Assembly (NCBI GenBank): GCA_017871115.1
Contig: JAFCIZ010000002.1
Location: 951,501 to 1,015,500 of the forward strand
From: Cunninghamella blakesleeana
Lineage: Eukaryota > Mucoromycota > Mucoromycetes > Mucorales > Cunninghamellaceae
Direction: 5' to 3'
Length of the DNA: 64,000 nucleotides
Positions 46,494 to 57,993 of the stretch are shown in pieces. The stretch's first letter is position 1. Each line of letters starts with the position of its first letter. Under the pieces are notes generated by a model, which was given only the letters and a program-made list of their open reading frames with translations, was not told where the DNA came from and did not search any database. The position numbers and the translations under genes are program-made.

Positions 46494-46997
46494 TCATAAT
46501 CGGTAAAGTTAATAAAATAATCGTATACTATAGACTTATATATTTATAATTCATTTAAAAAAATTCATTTTATTTATCTTATACACTACATAATAAAAAA
46601 TTCACTACTCTTAAAAAAATCTAAATCCTATTTATTTAATGTAATTACTATTATTATAAACTTATTCTCAGACAGTGTGAATACAAGTTGATACCTCACA
46701 TAAAGCGTTTCGAGTATCAGAGATTAAGAAGTCATCATAGAATAAGTTTTATAGTAATAATAATAGCTTTTTTTTTTCTTTGATCACAACATTTCTTATA
46801 TACATATCTTCATTATCTATAAAAATATCCTTTTTTTCAAATGCAAAAATGAAATAATATCCTTCATATAATTTATTTATTAATTGATATTACCAACGAA
46901 ACCATACTATACTTTTTTTAAACATCAAAAAAAAAATAGAACAGCTTGTTGAAAACAATAAATAAAATGGGACAAAGCAGACTTGAAATCAGATTGC
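46494..46997. other. intergenic region holding a snoRNA candidate
   Basis: Apart from the C/D-box RNA at 46661-46746 I see only AT-rich sequence. The part at 46750-46997 is the 3' region of the RPS13 transcript (minus strand). Confidence 0.5.
46661..46746 (-). ncRNA. C/D-box snoRNA (candidate)
   Basis: On the minus strand a perfect 8-bp terminal stem (CTTATTCT with AGAATAAG) brackets box C ATGATGA (46732-46738), box D' CTGA (46717-46720) and box D CTGA (46668-46671). A C'-like TATGTGAGG lies after D'. The likely guide upstream of box D is TGTATTCACACTGT and upstream of D' is CTTCTTAATCT. Size (86 nt), box order and spacing are those of a methylation-guide snoRNA. It lies about 250 bases downstream of the RPS13 stop in the same orientation, so it may be released from that transcript or have its own promoter. 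The target nucleotide is not assigned. Confidence 0.75.
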
Positions 46998-47823
46998 TTA
47001 AGCGACCAAGGTGGAAGCAGTAGCAGATTCACTATTAGGTTAGAAAAAAAAAAGGAAAGAGTGGTTAAGGATTACAGACAATTATCGAGCAAGATAAACA
47101 AATATCAAACTCAAGGCATAATGTCTAATATAGAGTGACTTATGAAGTTAGTAAAAAAAAAGAAAATGATCATTTTCATACTATCTTTTTTTTTTTAAAA
47201 AAAAAGTGGCGATGATTATAATATATAAATAAAAAAGGATACTATTTCCAGGTAGGAGGTAATTGACCATTGGTCTTGTAGTAACGACCAAGACGATGGA
47301 TACGGGATTCAATAAGAATTAAACGATACTTGGAACCTTTATCCTTTCTGTTACGTTCCATATGTTTACGGATAGAGACAGCCTTTTTGATCAAGTGATA
47401 TAAATCTTCAGGGATTTCAGGAGCAAGACCGCTGGATTTAAGAATACGAAGGATCTTGTTACCAGTAACACCTTTAACTTGAGGAATACCGTAAGAATCA
47501 CGTAAAAGGACACCAATTTGAGCAGGAGTTAAACCTTTCTTGGCATTCTTACAGATCATGTCAACAACTTCTTCAGGAGTGGTCTTGACCCAAGAAGGAG
47601 GGGTACGACGATAAGGAAGAGCGCTTCCTGAGATACCTTTACCGGGAGTGTGCTATATATTAAATTAATGTAAATATAATAATAAATAAAATTAATATTA
47701 ATATAAATTTATATCATTTTTCTAACAAGCAATATAAACGTATGTATATATACATAATATATAGTTGTTTTTTTTATATTTATATATTTTTTTTATTTAT
47801 AAAGTCTTTACCATACGACCCAT
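46998..47823 (-). CDS. RPS13: 40S ribosomal protein uS15 (S13)
   Basis: Three exons on the minus strand: 47823-47812 (MGRM, 12 nt), 47652-47243 and 47031-46998. The total is 151 residues, the exact uS15 length. It reads [40 protein letters not shown], then [20 protein letters not shown] and [20 protein letters not shown]. The second exon would end in a stop at PPTWK if read through, but splicing (TA|GTATCC to AG|TGAATC) adds [11 protein letters not shown], restoring the conserved C-terminus. It is a small-subunit protein. It shares a 233-bp divergent promoter with the bromodomain gene. The last intron (211 nt) is the longest in the gene. Confidence 0.97.
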
Positions 47824-48056
47824 TTTGACTAGATTATTTTTTGAGTGAAAGTGAGAGAAAGAACAAAAAAAAGGATTCAAAGAGATAAATTTTTTTTATA
47901 ATGTTCTTGTGGCTTATAGCGGAGATTTTTTTTAAAAAATAAATTTTAATTTTTTTTCGTCACCAGTTCAATTTTTCTTTCTCCTCCCCTCTTATTTTTA
48001 TTTACTTAGAAAAAAAAAAAAAGCAGGACTTAATTTTTTTTCTCTATTAAAAAAAA
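47824..48056. promoter_or_regulatory. short divergent promoter, RPS13 / bromodomain gene
   Basis: 233 bases between two divergent ATGs. It contains one GCGGA element (GCGGAGATTTTT at 47919-47930) near its centre, then an AAATTTTAATTTTTTTTC tract and a C/T-rich run. The arrangement makes bidirectional control likely. Confidence 0.45.
47919..47923 (+). promoter_or_regulatory. GCGGA promoter element (RPS13 / bromodomain)
   Basis: Plus-strand TATAGCGGAGATTTTTTTTA, about 95 bases upstream of the RPS13 ATG and 134 bases upstream of the bromodomain ATG. Confidence 0.35.
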
Positions 48057-50704
48057 ATGTCAGCATCCCCGGATTTATCTTCTTTTGATCCAAATCTTTC
48101 AGAACTGTCAGAAAATGAACATTATAATGCTTCCACAATATCATCCAATAATAATAATAATAGCACAGAAAACGTACCTCGTATTAAACTTAAAATAAGA
48201 TTAAATACTACTACACCTTCTGTTCAACAACATTCATCAGACTATGAAGAAAATAATAATAAAAAGCATAAAAGAAAAAAGAAGCGGTCGCATAAAAAAC
48301 ATAAGCATAAACATGATATCAACATAGATGAAAGTAGACAGTATAGTGACCAAGTAGATATAGATGATGATGATGACGATAATGATGATGAAGAAGAAGA
48401 AGATGAAAATGAAGGAGTAGTTGATACTACCAACAATAATAATTATCCTAACTATCATATGCCAGTTGGCGGTAAGCGACCTTTTGCTATGTTACAACAA
48501 CAAGTGGATGAGGAAGATAAAGAAGAATTATATTTGGATAATGATCATAACATGGAAGATGAAGACTATGGAGATAATGATGCTTATTTAGAAGAAGAAA
48601 ACAATGGTTATGAACAAAATATTGATGAACAAGCTGATGATAATGAAGAAGATGAAGAGGATGATGATGAAGAAGATGATGACGACGATGACGACGACGA
48701 TGACGAAGACGACGAAGATGACGAAGAAGATGAAGAAGAAGATGATGAAGAAATAGATGATGAAGAAGAAGATGACTCAATTCAACATATTGATAATACT
48801 AACCGTTCAATCAAATATAAATCTAAAATAAAAAATAATAGTAAAAAACAAAATCAGTCAAAGAAAACATCAACAATAAAAACAACAAAACTCAAAAAAG
48901 CAGCCTCTTCTAAATCTTCAAAAAAAAATAAAAACTCACAAACTAGTAAAAAACGTGGAAGACCAACTAAGAAAAAATCATCCACAAGAGTTACTATACC
49001 TATTATCCCACCTGTACAACAATTACCTCCTATACAACAACAAAGCTCTTTTAAAGATCATAAAAAAGATTTACAATCACACCTTTTAAAATTGTGGGAA
49101 TCATTATCAAAGTAAGAATGTTTTATATATATATATATATAATAGATAAAAAGATTAAATCAATAAATGTTGAATGGGTAATGATTTATATTTACATGTA
49201 TATGTTTTATTTTATTATTGTTATTATTTAGACGTGATGCTTATGGGTTTTTTTTAGAACCTGTAGATACAACAATAGTTCAAGATTATCTTTCAGTTAT
49301 TAAACGACCTATGGATTTTTCAACAATGAAAAAAAAGATTGATAGCCATAAATATAAAACTATTGATGATTTTCGAAGAGATTTTTTATTGATTGTTCAG
49401 AATGCTAAACTATATAATGCTTCAACAACAATTTACTGGAAGAGTGCAGATAAACTTGAAAAACATGGTATAAAAACTATTGATAAGGTTGAAAAACAAA
49501 TAAATGAACTAAAGCAACAGCAGCAAAAACAACAATACATGGCAATAAATAATCGACAATATTCTTGGCAACAACAGCAACAACAACAACATCAAAAAGC
49601 AATATCGACAACATCATCGCGACGAAAAGATTCTATTATTGTCAAAGAAGAAGAGGTAGATATATTAGGATTAGATGGTCCAACAAGAAAATCAAGTCGT
49701 ATGGATTCAGAAGTAGCTACTAGAGAACCAAGTGTTGATATACAATCTAGAGCCATTACTCCTACTAGACAATTGAAAAAAAAGAAGAAAAAGAAAATGT
49801 CAGAAGCCGGTGTTATTTATGGCCCAGATGGATCTTTACATGCTGTTGGTGGTGGTATGTTGAGTTTTTTTTTAAATAATAATACTAATAAGAATATTAG
49901 TGATATTAATGTATTAAAACTATTTTTTTTTTTTGAAAAAAATTATAATTATTAGTAAATGATTTGAATGGATTAATTCTTTCAAAACAACCATTTGCAC
50001 AAGCACCTCAATTAACTTCTATTAATCCTCAAGCCTTACCATCAGCATTTTATCAAACTAATCGATCAGTTCATGATGATTGGTCAAGTCATAAACATTT
50101 TCTTCAGCCTGCTGTATTTTGTGACTACGGACCTTTCCCATTTACGACTTTAGGTACAGGTACCCCTTCCGTTTTTTATCGACCTCAAGATGCACAATTC
50201 GTCTATACTTATTTTGGCGATGATACAGGTGAAGCTTATTTAAAAAGTATATGGCAATTCATGGAAGAATTGGGTTTAAATGATAAAGCAACTTCTATTT
50301 CACAACACATTACTCGTGGTGGGTGGGGTGTGATGAAACGTGTTATTGATCTAATGAATAATAATAGTAATAATAATGATGGCGGCGACGACGATGATAA
50401 CAATAACAATAGTAATAATCAGCAACAGCAACAGCAACTTCATAAAGAAAAAGGAAAAGAAAAAGTAATAAATATAGGAAATGATGAAAATATACAAACT
50501 GAATTTAATGATTTGGATATTGAAAAAATTTTAAATGAACTTCAAAATAAAAAACAATCTCATTCCCAACAACAACAGCCATCTATTCATCCATCCTCTA
50601 ACAATAATAATGATAATAATAATAATGCTATAGCTACACCTTTAACAACTCATTCTACACCCATAACAGAAAATACAGCCCCTTCAACAACGTCATATTC
50701 TTAA
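48057..50704 (+). CDS. bromodomain protein, BRD7/BRD9-like
   Basis: Three exons: 48057-49111, 49232-49854 and 49956-50704, giving 808 residues. The N-terminal 240 residues are low complexity: a Lys/His basic patch (KKHKRKKKRSHKKHKHKH), which is a probable nuclear signal, then long Asp/Glu runs. An AT-hook-like KKRGRPTKKKS follows near residue 305. The bromodomain spans LQSHLLKLWESLSKRDAYGF, PVDTTIVQDYLSVIKRPMDF, STMKKKIDSHKYKTIDDFRR and FLLIVQNAKLYNAS (acetyl-lysine Asn in YN). Beyond it GPDGSLHAVGG and the region from NGLILSKQPFAQAPQL match the DUF3512-type region of BRD7/BRD9. In animals these belong to SWI/SNF (PBAF, ncBAF) remodellers. Poly-Gln and poly-Asn tracts end the protein. Chromatin reader role is well supported; complex membership is inference. 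Confidence 0.85.
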
Positions 50705-50786
50705 TTATGATTTATTATTCAATTAAAAAAAACTTATTGTAAATATTTATTCACCAAAAATCAAAAAAGAACGAATAGGACGCTAG

Positions 50787-50828
<42 letters not shown>

Positions 50829-51316
50829 TATACCATTCTGATGATTAATATTATTATTACTTTCTTTGCATTGACACATATATACATCAATATAATTTTA
50901 TAATAATAAAAGCAATATTTGTACATATTGATAAAAAAGCATTTATGCAAAACGATACCACATGTGGAATGTTTATATAAATACTATTTGTCATAATTTC
51001 CTTTTTTATATGTATAACAGCTATCGTAAACAAAAAAAATAAAAAAAATATAAAATATCTGCCAAAATAGTTATATTTAGTTGGTTTTTTTATTGCTTAG
51101 ACACCCTCAATAGAAATAATTTTTTATATTATTATTATTTTTATTATGAAGATTATTATTATATTAAAAATGACAATTAAATAAAAAAATAAAAATAAAT
51201 AAATATGATAATACAATAAATAAATAAATAAATAAATAATTAAATAATATGAACTCAAAAAAAGTGATAATTAAAAAAATAAGGAGAGAGAAAAAACAGA
51301 AACATATATAGTTTTT
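50705..51316. other. convergent intergenic spacer
   Basis: TA microsatellite at 50790-50824, AT-rich 3' flanks, ATAA tetranucleotide run near 51215-51240. No gene is seen. Confidence 0.5.
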
Positions 51317-52618
<1,302 letters not shown>

Positions 52619-53243
52619 TTTTTTTCTATATCTTTTTTTAAAAAACGAATGTGTCTATATATATATATATGTGTGTGTGTGTGTTTGTTGCTAAAAAAAC
52701 TTTTTCAAAATACGATTATTATTATTATTATTATTAATTAACAAAAGAAAGTATACATAAAGGAATGGAAGAGAATTAAAGAGAGAAAGAGGGAAAAAGA
52801 GAAAACAGATTTATATAACAATGGTTTTTTTTTAAAAAAAGAAGGGGAAGGGGGAAGAGTAATAAGTATATATTTATATATGTAATAAATATATATTTAT
52901 ATAACTAATCTATTCAATATGTACCCACACGAAAAAAGATTAGTAAACTATTAAAAAAAAAAAAATAAAGGGGAAGAAGTGAAAGAAAAAAGTGGAGATA
53001 AAGGAGAATGAAAAGGAGGGTTTAAAATTGATTTTTTTTTTGGTCTGGACTTTAAAATGATTAATTATTATTTTAAAGATTAAGGTTTCGTGTACCTATC
53101 ATATTATTATTATAGTTATTTTTATTTGTATTATTAGACGTTATGGGAAGTACAATGGGTAAAATAAACATCTAAAATGATTTCTATATATATGTATTTA
53201 TGTCTATATATATATCTATATATATAGAAGATATACATGTAAA
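52619..53243. other. intergenic, GT62 promoter and DUG3 3' flank
   Basis: TA and GT dinucleotide runs (52657-52684), ATT repeat (52718-52734), and GA/A-rich stretches that read T/C-rich toward the GT62 gene. No gene is seen. Confidence 0.5.
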
Positions 53244-55136
53244 TTATATTACTAAAGAGGCATTCTCTTGTCTAAGTTGATCTTCAGCCTGTGATTTATA
53301 TAATTGAGCATGAGGTTCAGGTATTCTAATTTCTTCGTCTCCAATTTTAATATCTAGTCCACGATCATTGTTATAAAATTTATCTTTAATAGGTTGTAAT
53401 AATACATTTAACTTTGGAGTAATAACCATAATACTATTGGTAGGAATAGTAAGCCAATCTGCTTTTTCAAATGTTAATGGTTCTAATAATAAACATATTT
53501 TTTTTTTCATTAAATTAGTGACACATGATCTACGCTCACACGTTCTTTTGTATACTTTATATTTTTACGTACCACTAGCAATGACTACCATATCTTCTCG
53601 TCGATCTGCTTTAATCATACGATACCTTCCTGGTTTATAACATTCAAATCTTGTCCCTGATGAAAAGTATAATGATGCCGCTTCTTCTGTTCGACTACTA
53701 ATATATCTTACACATACAACGCTTTCTCCATCTGTCACTGCAAAGTTTAATAGGGAAGGCTAATATAAATACAAATACAAATAAAATAAGTAAAAGTAAT
53801 ATAAGTTGAACCAACCATTTCTATAGTTGTATTATCATTATCCATGTCATTATCATCATCTTAACAATACCTCTGTAATATTTAATTCTTCGGCCCAAGT
53901 ATTTATTTGTGATATAGTTTTAATCATAGCATTTTTTAGTTCTTGATACTCAAATTTTTCTGCATCTGGATCTGATAGCTATAATAGATATATTTTGTAG
54001 ATAAATAAATAAATAAAATAAATGTAAATAATAATAATAATAGAAATAACAATAACATATATATATATATCTTTTTATTTTTTAATTCGTTAAATCACTT
54101 ACAAAGCTTAGGAATAATGCAAATGCCCATTCAGAATCAGTGTTACCCTGTACAAATAAATATAATTTCTCTGGCAATGTGTTCTGTAATCTACGTTTCA
54201 TCTATAAATAATAATTAATATTAAAGAAACAAGAAGAAGAATATAGTAATTATGTTTTATCCTATTTTATTCGTTCATACTGTTATTACTACTATTATAA
54301 TGATTGCCATTTAGTTACCTTGTCAAATTCAGCAATACCACCATTATGCATCCACATGATCCTACCATAACTAAAACATACCAAAAAAGGAATTCAGTTT
54401 CAATCCATCTTTCACATTAAATTATTTATTTTTAATATATATATGATGTATACAAACTTACTTCCAAGGATGGCAATTGTCTTCATTGACAGCACCAGAT
54501 GTGCTAGCTCTAACATGGGCGAACACTAAAGGGCTTTTGATTTTTTCCGCTAAACGCACAAGATTGGTATTATTCCATGCAGGTGTCACGGATGTAAAAA
54601 TGCAAGGTGTAATCCGAGTTTCACTATTGACTTCACTATCGTACCATCCAACTCCAAATCCATCACCTATATTCATAAAATAAAATAAAAATAAAAAAGA
54701 AAAAGGAAAAAAAAGAATATATAAGTATATTATGAAGATAATATATATATATATGCATATGCATATATATGGTATTGCTTTACAATAAAAAAGATATATT
54801 AAAATAAAGTAAAAATAAAAAACAAAAAATAATAATTGAGTATAACACTTACCGTTTAATGGTCTTCGATGGTCTAAACGTAATTTGGAATCAAAAGATT
54901 GACTATATGAAAAAAAGGGATAGAATAAAAACAATAAAATATGAGTATTTATATAATAATATAATATTGTTAATATATTGCACCATACTTTTGTTGTTGC
55001 TGAAACGATTGTTTATGTATTATATTTTATTTATTTTTATTATAATAATTTACTTCACAATGGAATGGCTAGGATAAGTGATTAAATGCCCCAATAATAT
55101 AGATTTCTTTCCTTTATAGACTAATAATCGACACAT
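53244..55136 (-). CDS. DUG3: DUG3-like class II glutamine amidotransferase
   Basis: Eight exons on the minus strand, about 345 residues. It starts MCRLLVYKGKKSILLGHLIT; Cys2 becomes the N-terminal nucleophile after Met removal, as in all Ntn-type class II GATases. SIVNQSFDSKLRLDHRRPLN is followed by GDGFGVGWYDSE, VFAHVRASTSGAVNEDNCHP and YGRIMWMHNGGIAEFDK (the substrate-binding HNG), then LFVQGNTDSEWAFALFL. The C-terminal part has NFAVTDGESVVCVRYIS and PTNSIMVITPK. In yeast DUG3 works with the DUG1 and DUG2 peptidases in the cytosolic gamma-glutamyl-transferase-independent degradation of glutathione. Its neighbours here are not glutathione genes. Motifs are complete. Confidence 0.93.
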
Positions 55137-55990
55137 AATTGACTTGCACAAGTAAAATTAATAAAATATGTATAATGAAGAGAAAAAAGAAAGAGAAAAG
55201 AAGGAGGAAAAAAAAAAAAAAAAAAAATTAAAATCAACAATTTCCTTTTTTTAATGACGAAACTTCAAGCCAATAATGTTTTTTATTTCTCTTTTTAAAT
55301 TCCGCTTTTTTCTGTACAAAAGTATTTATGTAGAACCCATACCTATTGAAAAGTGATTATTTTTTTAGAAAAACTGAAAAATTTTATATATTCTTTATTG
55401 GTTTTAAGAATATAAAATGTTTATTTTAGTAATATTTGGAAAAATCCAACTGTACTACATTTACTTCCTTTTTAGGAAGTTTTTATTTTTTGTCCCATTA
55501 CGTTTTAATCATGTTGAATTTACATATCTTCACAAATAAAAAGTAAATTGATATAAAATGTAAATATATTATTTATATAATCATTTACTATATATGGGCA
55601 ATTTTTTATACAGTGGTCTTGAATATTTAGAGGTTGTTTAGGGTATTACTATGTACGTATATCGCTGCATATGTAGTTTATTTTTTTGAATCTTGTAAAA
55701 GAAAATTTACGCACTTTATATAAATAGATTTTATATTAAAAGAATCTTTAGTATATCAGGTAGTTAAATTAAGGTATATAAAAAAAACTTGGCTAAAAAA
55801 GATCTAATAAAAAATGAGAATTGAGACAGCTGAAAAAAGTGACTGGTCGAATTTGGGCCAAATAAGGTATTTCTAAATTCAACAAAGCGTAAATTTAAAA
55901 ATTAAAAAAAATGAGTTCTTCATTTTTCGGCTTTCTTTCGCTTTTAATTTTTTTCAAAAATAAAATAATATAAAACCATAATATAAAAAA
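55137..55990. other. divergent intergenic region, DUG3 / gamma-SNAP
   Basis: About 850 bases without a gene. A CCAAT box (AGCCAATAATG, 55268-55278) and a TCCGC element (55301-55305) lie close to the DUG3 side; a T/C-rich patch (55918-55952) lies ahead of gamma-SNAP. Confidence 0.5.
55301..55305 (-). promoter_or_regulatory. GCGGA promoter element (DUG3)
   Basis: On the minus strand this reads AAAAAGCGGAATTTAAAAAG, 165 bases upstream of the DUG3 ATG and next to a CCAAT box. Same core as the elements at 4587, 20186, 22541 and 47919. Confidence 0.35.
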
Positions 55991-57739
55991 ATGGAAGCTG
56001 AACGTATTCGTGAAGGTGTAGAACTTATGAAAAAAGGGGATAAAGCGTATGTTCAATATATTTATTTATTTATTATTATTCTATTGTATTTTATTTATTA
56101 TCCATCAATTTTTATTACTTTTGAAAAACTCTTGGCTAACTTTATCTATTCTAAAATTATAATAATATAGATGTACTAAATCATTCTTTAGAGCACCTGA
56201 TTGGGACATAGCTTCTAGTTGTTATGAAAGAGCTGGTAAGTAAATATATATATATATAATAATAATAATAATAACAATAACAATACTGTATTCTTTATTT
56301 TATTTTTATTAACAATACATATGCGTTATTTTATAGCTACTGCTTTCAAGGTTGCTCATTCTTATGACCAAGCTGTTCAAGCCTATATTAAAACTTCAGA
56401 AGCTTTCTTAAAAATAGATGCGTAAGTTTATATATAATAAAATAAAAAAGGTGATGTAAGAAATGAGGAGGAGATTTATTATAAAAGTGCTTTGCCATTA
56501 ATAACTATATATATAGTATTCATCTTTCAGGTAAAGCTTTAGAAAGTGCAGCCCTTATTCTTGCTCAAAATATGAATCAACCTCAACGTGCAGCCGATCT
56601 TTATAAACAAGCTAGTAATTTATTTATGGCCGATGGTAAAATGGATCGAGCAGCAGAACAATTAGAAAAGGCAGCAAGGTAAAAAGAAGAAGAAGACGAA
56701 TAAGATGATGATTCATTTTTATCCATGTATCTGTATTTATATTAATTTTTTTTTTTTTTTTTTTTTTTGGATATAATAGAGCAATGGAAAATATTGACGT
56801 CAATACAGCTATTGACCTTTATAGTTCCGCATGTGGTCTTTATGAACAAGAGGATCGCGGTAGATTTGCTATAGAAATATTTAAAAAAGGAATATCACTT
56901 TCAGTTCGTAGTAAAAAGTAAGTTGAAAGTAGAGCTACTTTTTATTGTTTTGTTTATAATTTATGTTTTATTAATGATAATGTATGTATTTCTATTTTGT
57001 TTTTTATTATTTTATTATAGATACACAAAAGCCATTGAGTTGCTTCATCGCCAAACTGCTATTTTACAAAAATTGGCTAGTAGAACTCATCATTACAAGG
57101 CTAATCTTAGTTTATTAATTATACTATTTGCTATGGGGGATGAAGTAGAAGCCAGTAAACAATTTAATAATATGTGTGGAAGGTAATGATAACTTTTTTT
57201 TAAATTATGAAAATAACCGGATGGAAAATATATATTAACTACAGTATATAATTATATAAATAAACAGTGACCCTGGATTTATGCAAAGTGAGGAAGCTGA
57301 TATAGGTCAGCATTTATTACAAGCTTATGATGAAGGTGATCAACAATTATTAGAAAAAACAGTACGAAGGCAACAAGTGTCATTTTTAGATAATGAAATA
57401 GCTAAACTTTCACGCACTTTGACAGTACCAGGCGAAAGTCTTTTAACTCAACCTCCATCCAATTATCGTGAACCACCTAAACAGCCATATGCTTATCAAC
57501 AACCACAATCTGATTTATATAATAGATCGGCAAATTACCAACCGCCATCTTCCTCTTCCTTTTCTTCACCACCTCCAGGTTATAATGGTCCTACTGGCGA
57601 CTATTTACCTGAAAAACAACAATATCCTCCACCCACAAATACATATCCAGCCTATCAACCAACTCCTACACAACCTAGTCAAGCAAGACCTCCTCCTTCT
57701 TATCAACCGGATGATGATGATGATGATGACCTTCGATAA
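55991..57739 (+). CDS. gamma-SNAP with Pro/Tyr-rich acidic tail
   Basis: Seven exons plus a terminal one, about 380 residues. TPR-like helical repeats run through MEAERIREGVELMKKGDKAC, PDWDIASSCYERAATAFKVA, GKALESAALILAQNMNQPQR, AADLYKQASNLFMADGKMDR and AIDLYSSACGLYEQEDRGRF. The conserved C-terminal helices are GFMQSEEADIGQHLLQAYDE and VSFLDNEIAKLSRTLTVPG. SNAPs bind SNARE complexes and recruit NSF to disassemble them on endomembranes. Canonical gamma-SNAP is about 310 residues; this one carries a further 75-residue tail of PPS/YQP repeats ending in seven Asp and DLR. That tail is unusual and could recruit extra partners. The junction IDA|IHLSGKALES uses an acceptor at the TATATAG before 56518. 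Confidence 0.9.
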
Positions 57740-57993
57740 AAAATAAAAACAAAAGAATATGATATGTTATTTTAAAAAAAAATGATATGTTTTTTTTATT
57801 ACTACTCTTATTGCAAAACTTAAAAAAAAACCGTTTCATTTAAATAATATGGAAAAAAATAATAAACCCCTATCTTTTTTTTTTGAATAAAGTTTATTCC
57901 CATGTATTTTTTATAGAATATATATAATCTTTCCATTCTTTCTTCTATATTTTTTTTTCTTTTTCACTCTGGTTTTTTTTTTTTTAAAAAATA

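Noticed and set aside
47238..47559. uS15 appearing truncated at PPTWK by a stop
   Set aside because: An intron begins inside that codon (TA|GTATCC) and the last exon at 47031-46998 supplies [11 protein letters not shown] and the exact family length.
48237..48780. Minus-strand frames opposite the bromodomain gene
   Set aside because: Antisense shadows of Asp/Glu and Lys runs (read as Ser, Ile, His and Leu); the plus-strand gene explains the sequence.
54990..55020. Possible extra DUG3 exon CAACAACAAAA
   Set aside because: Including it breaks the frame; direct joining of SIV|NQSFDS matches the family.
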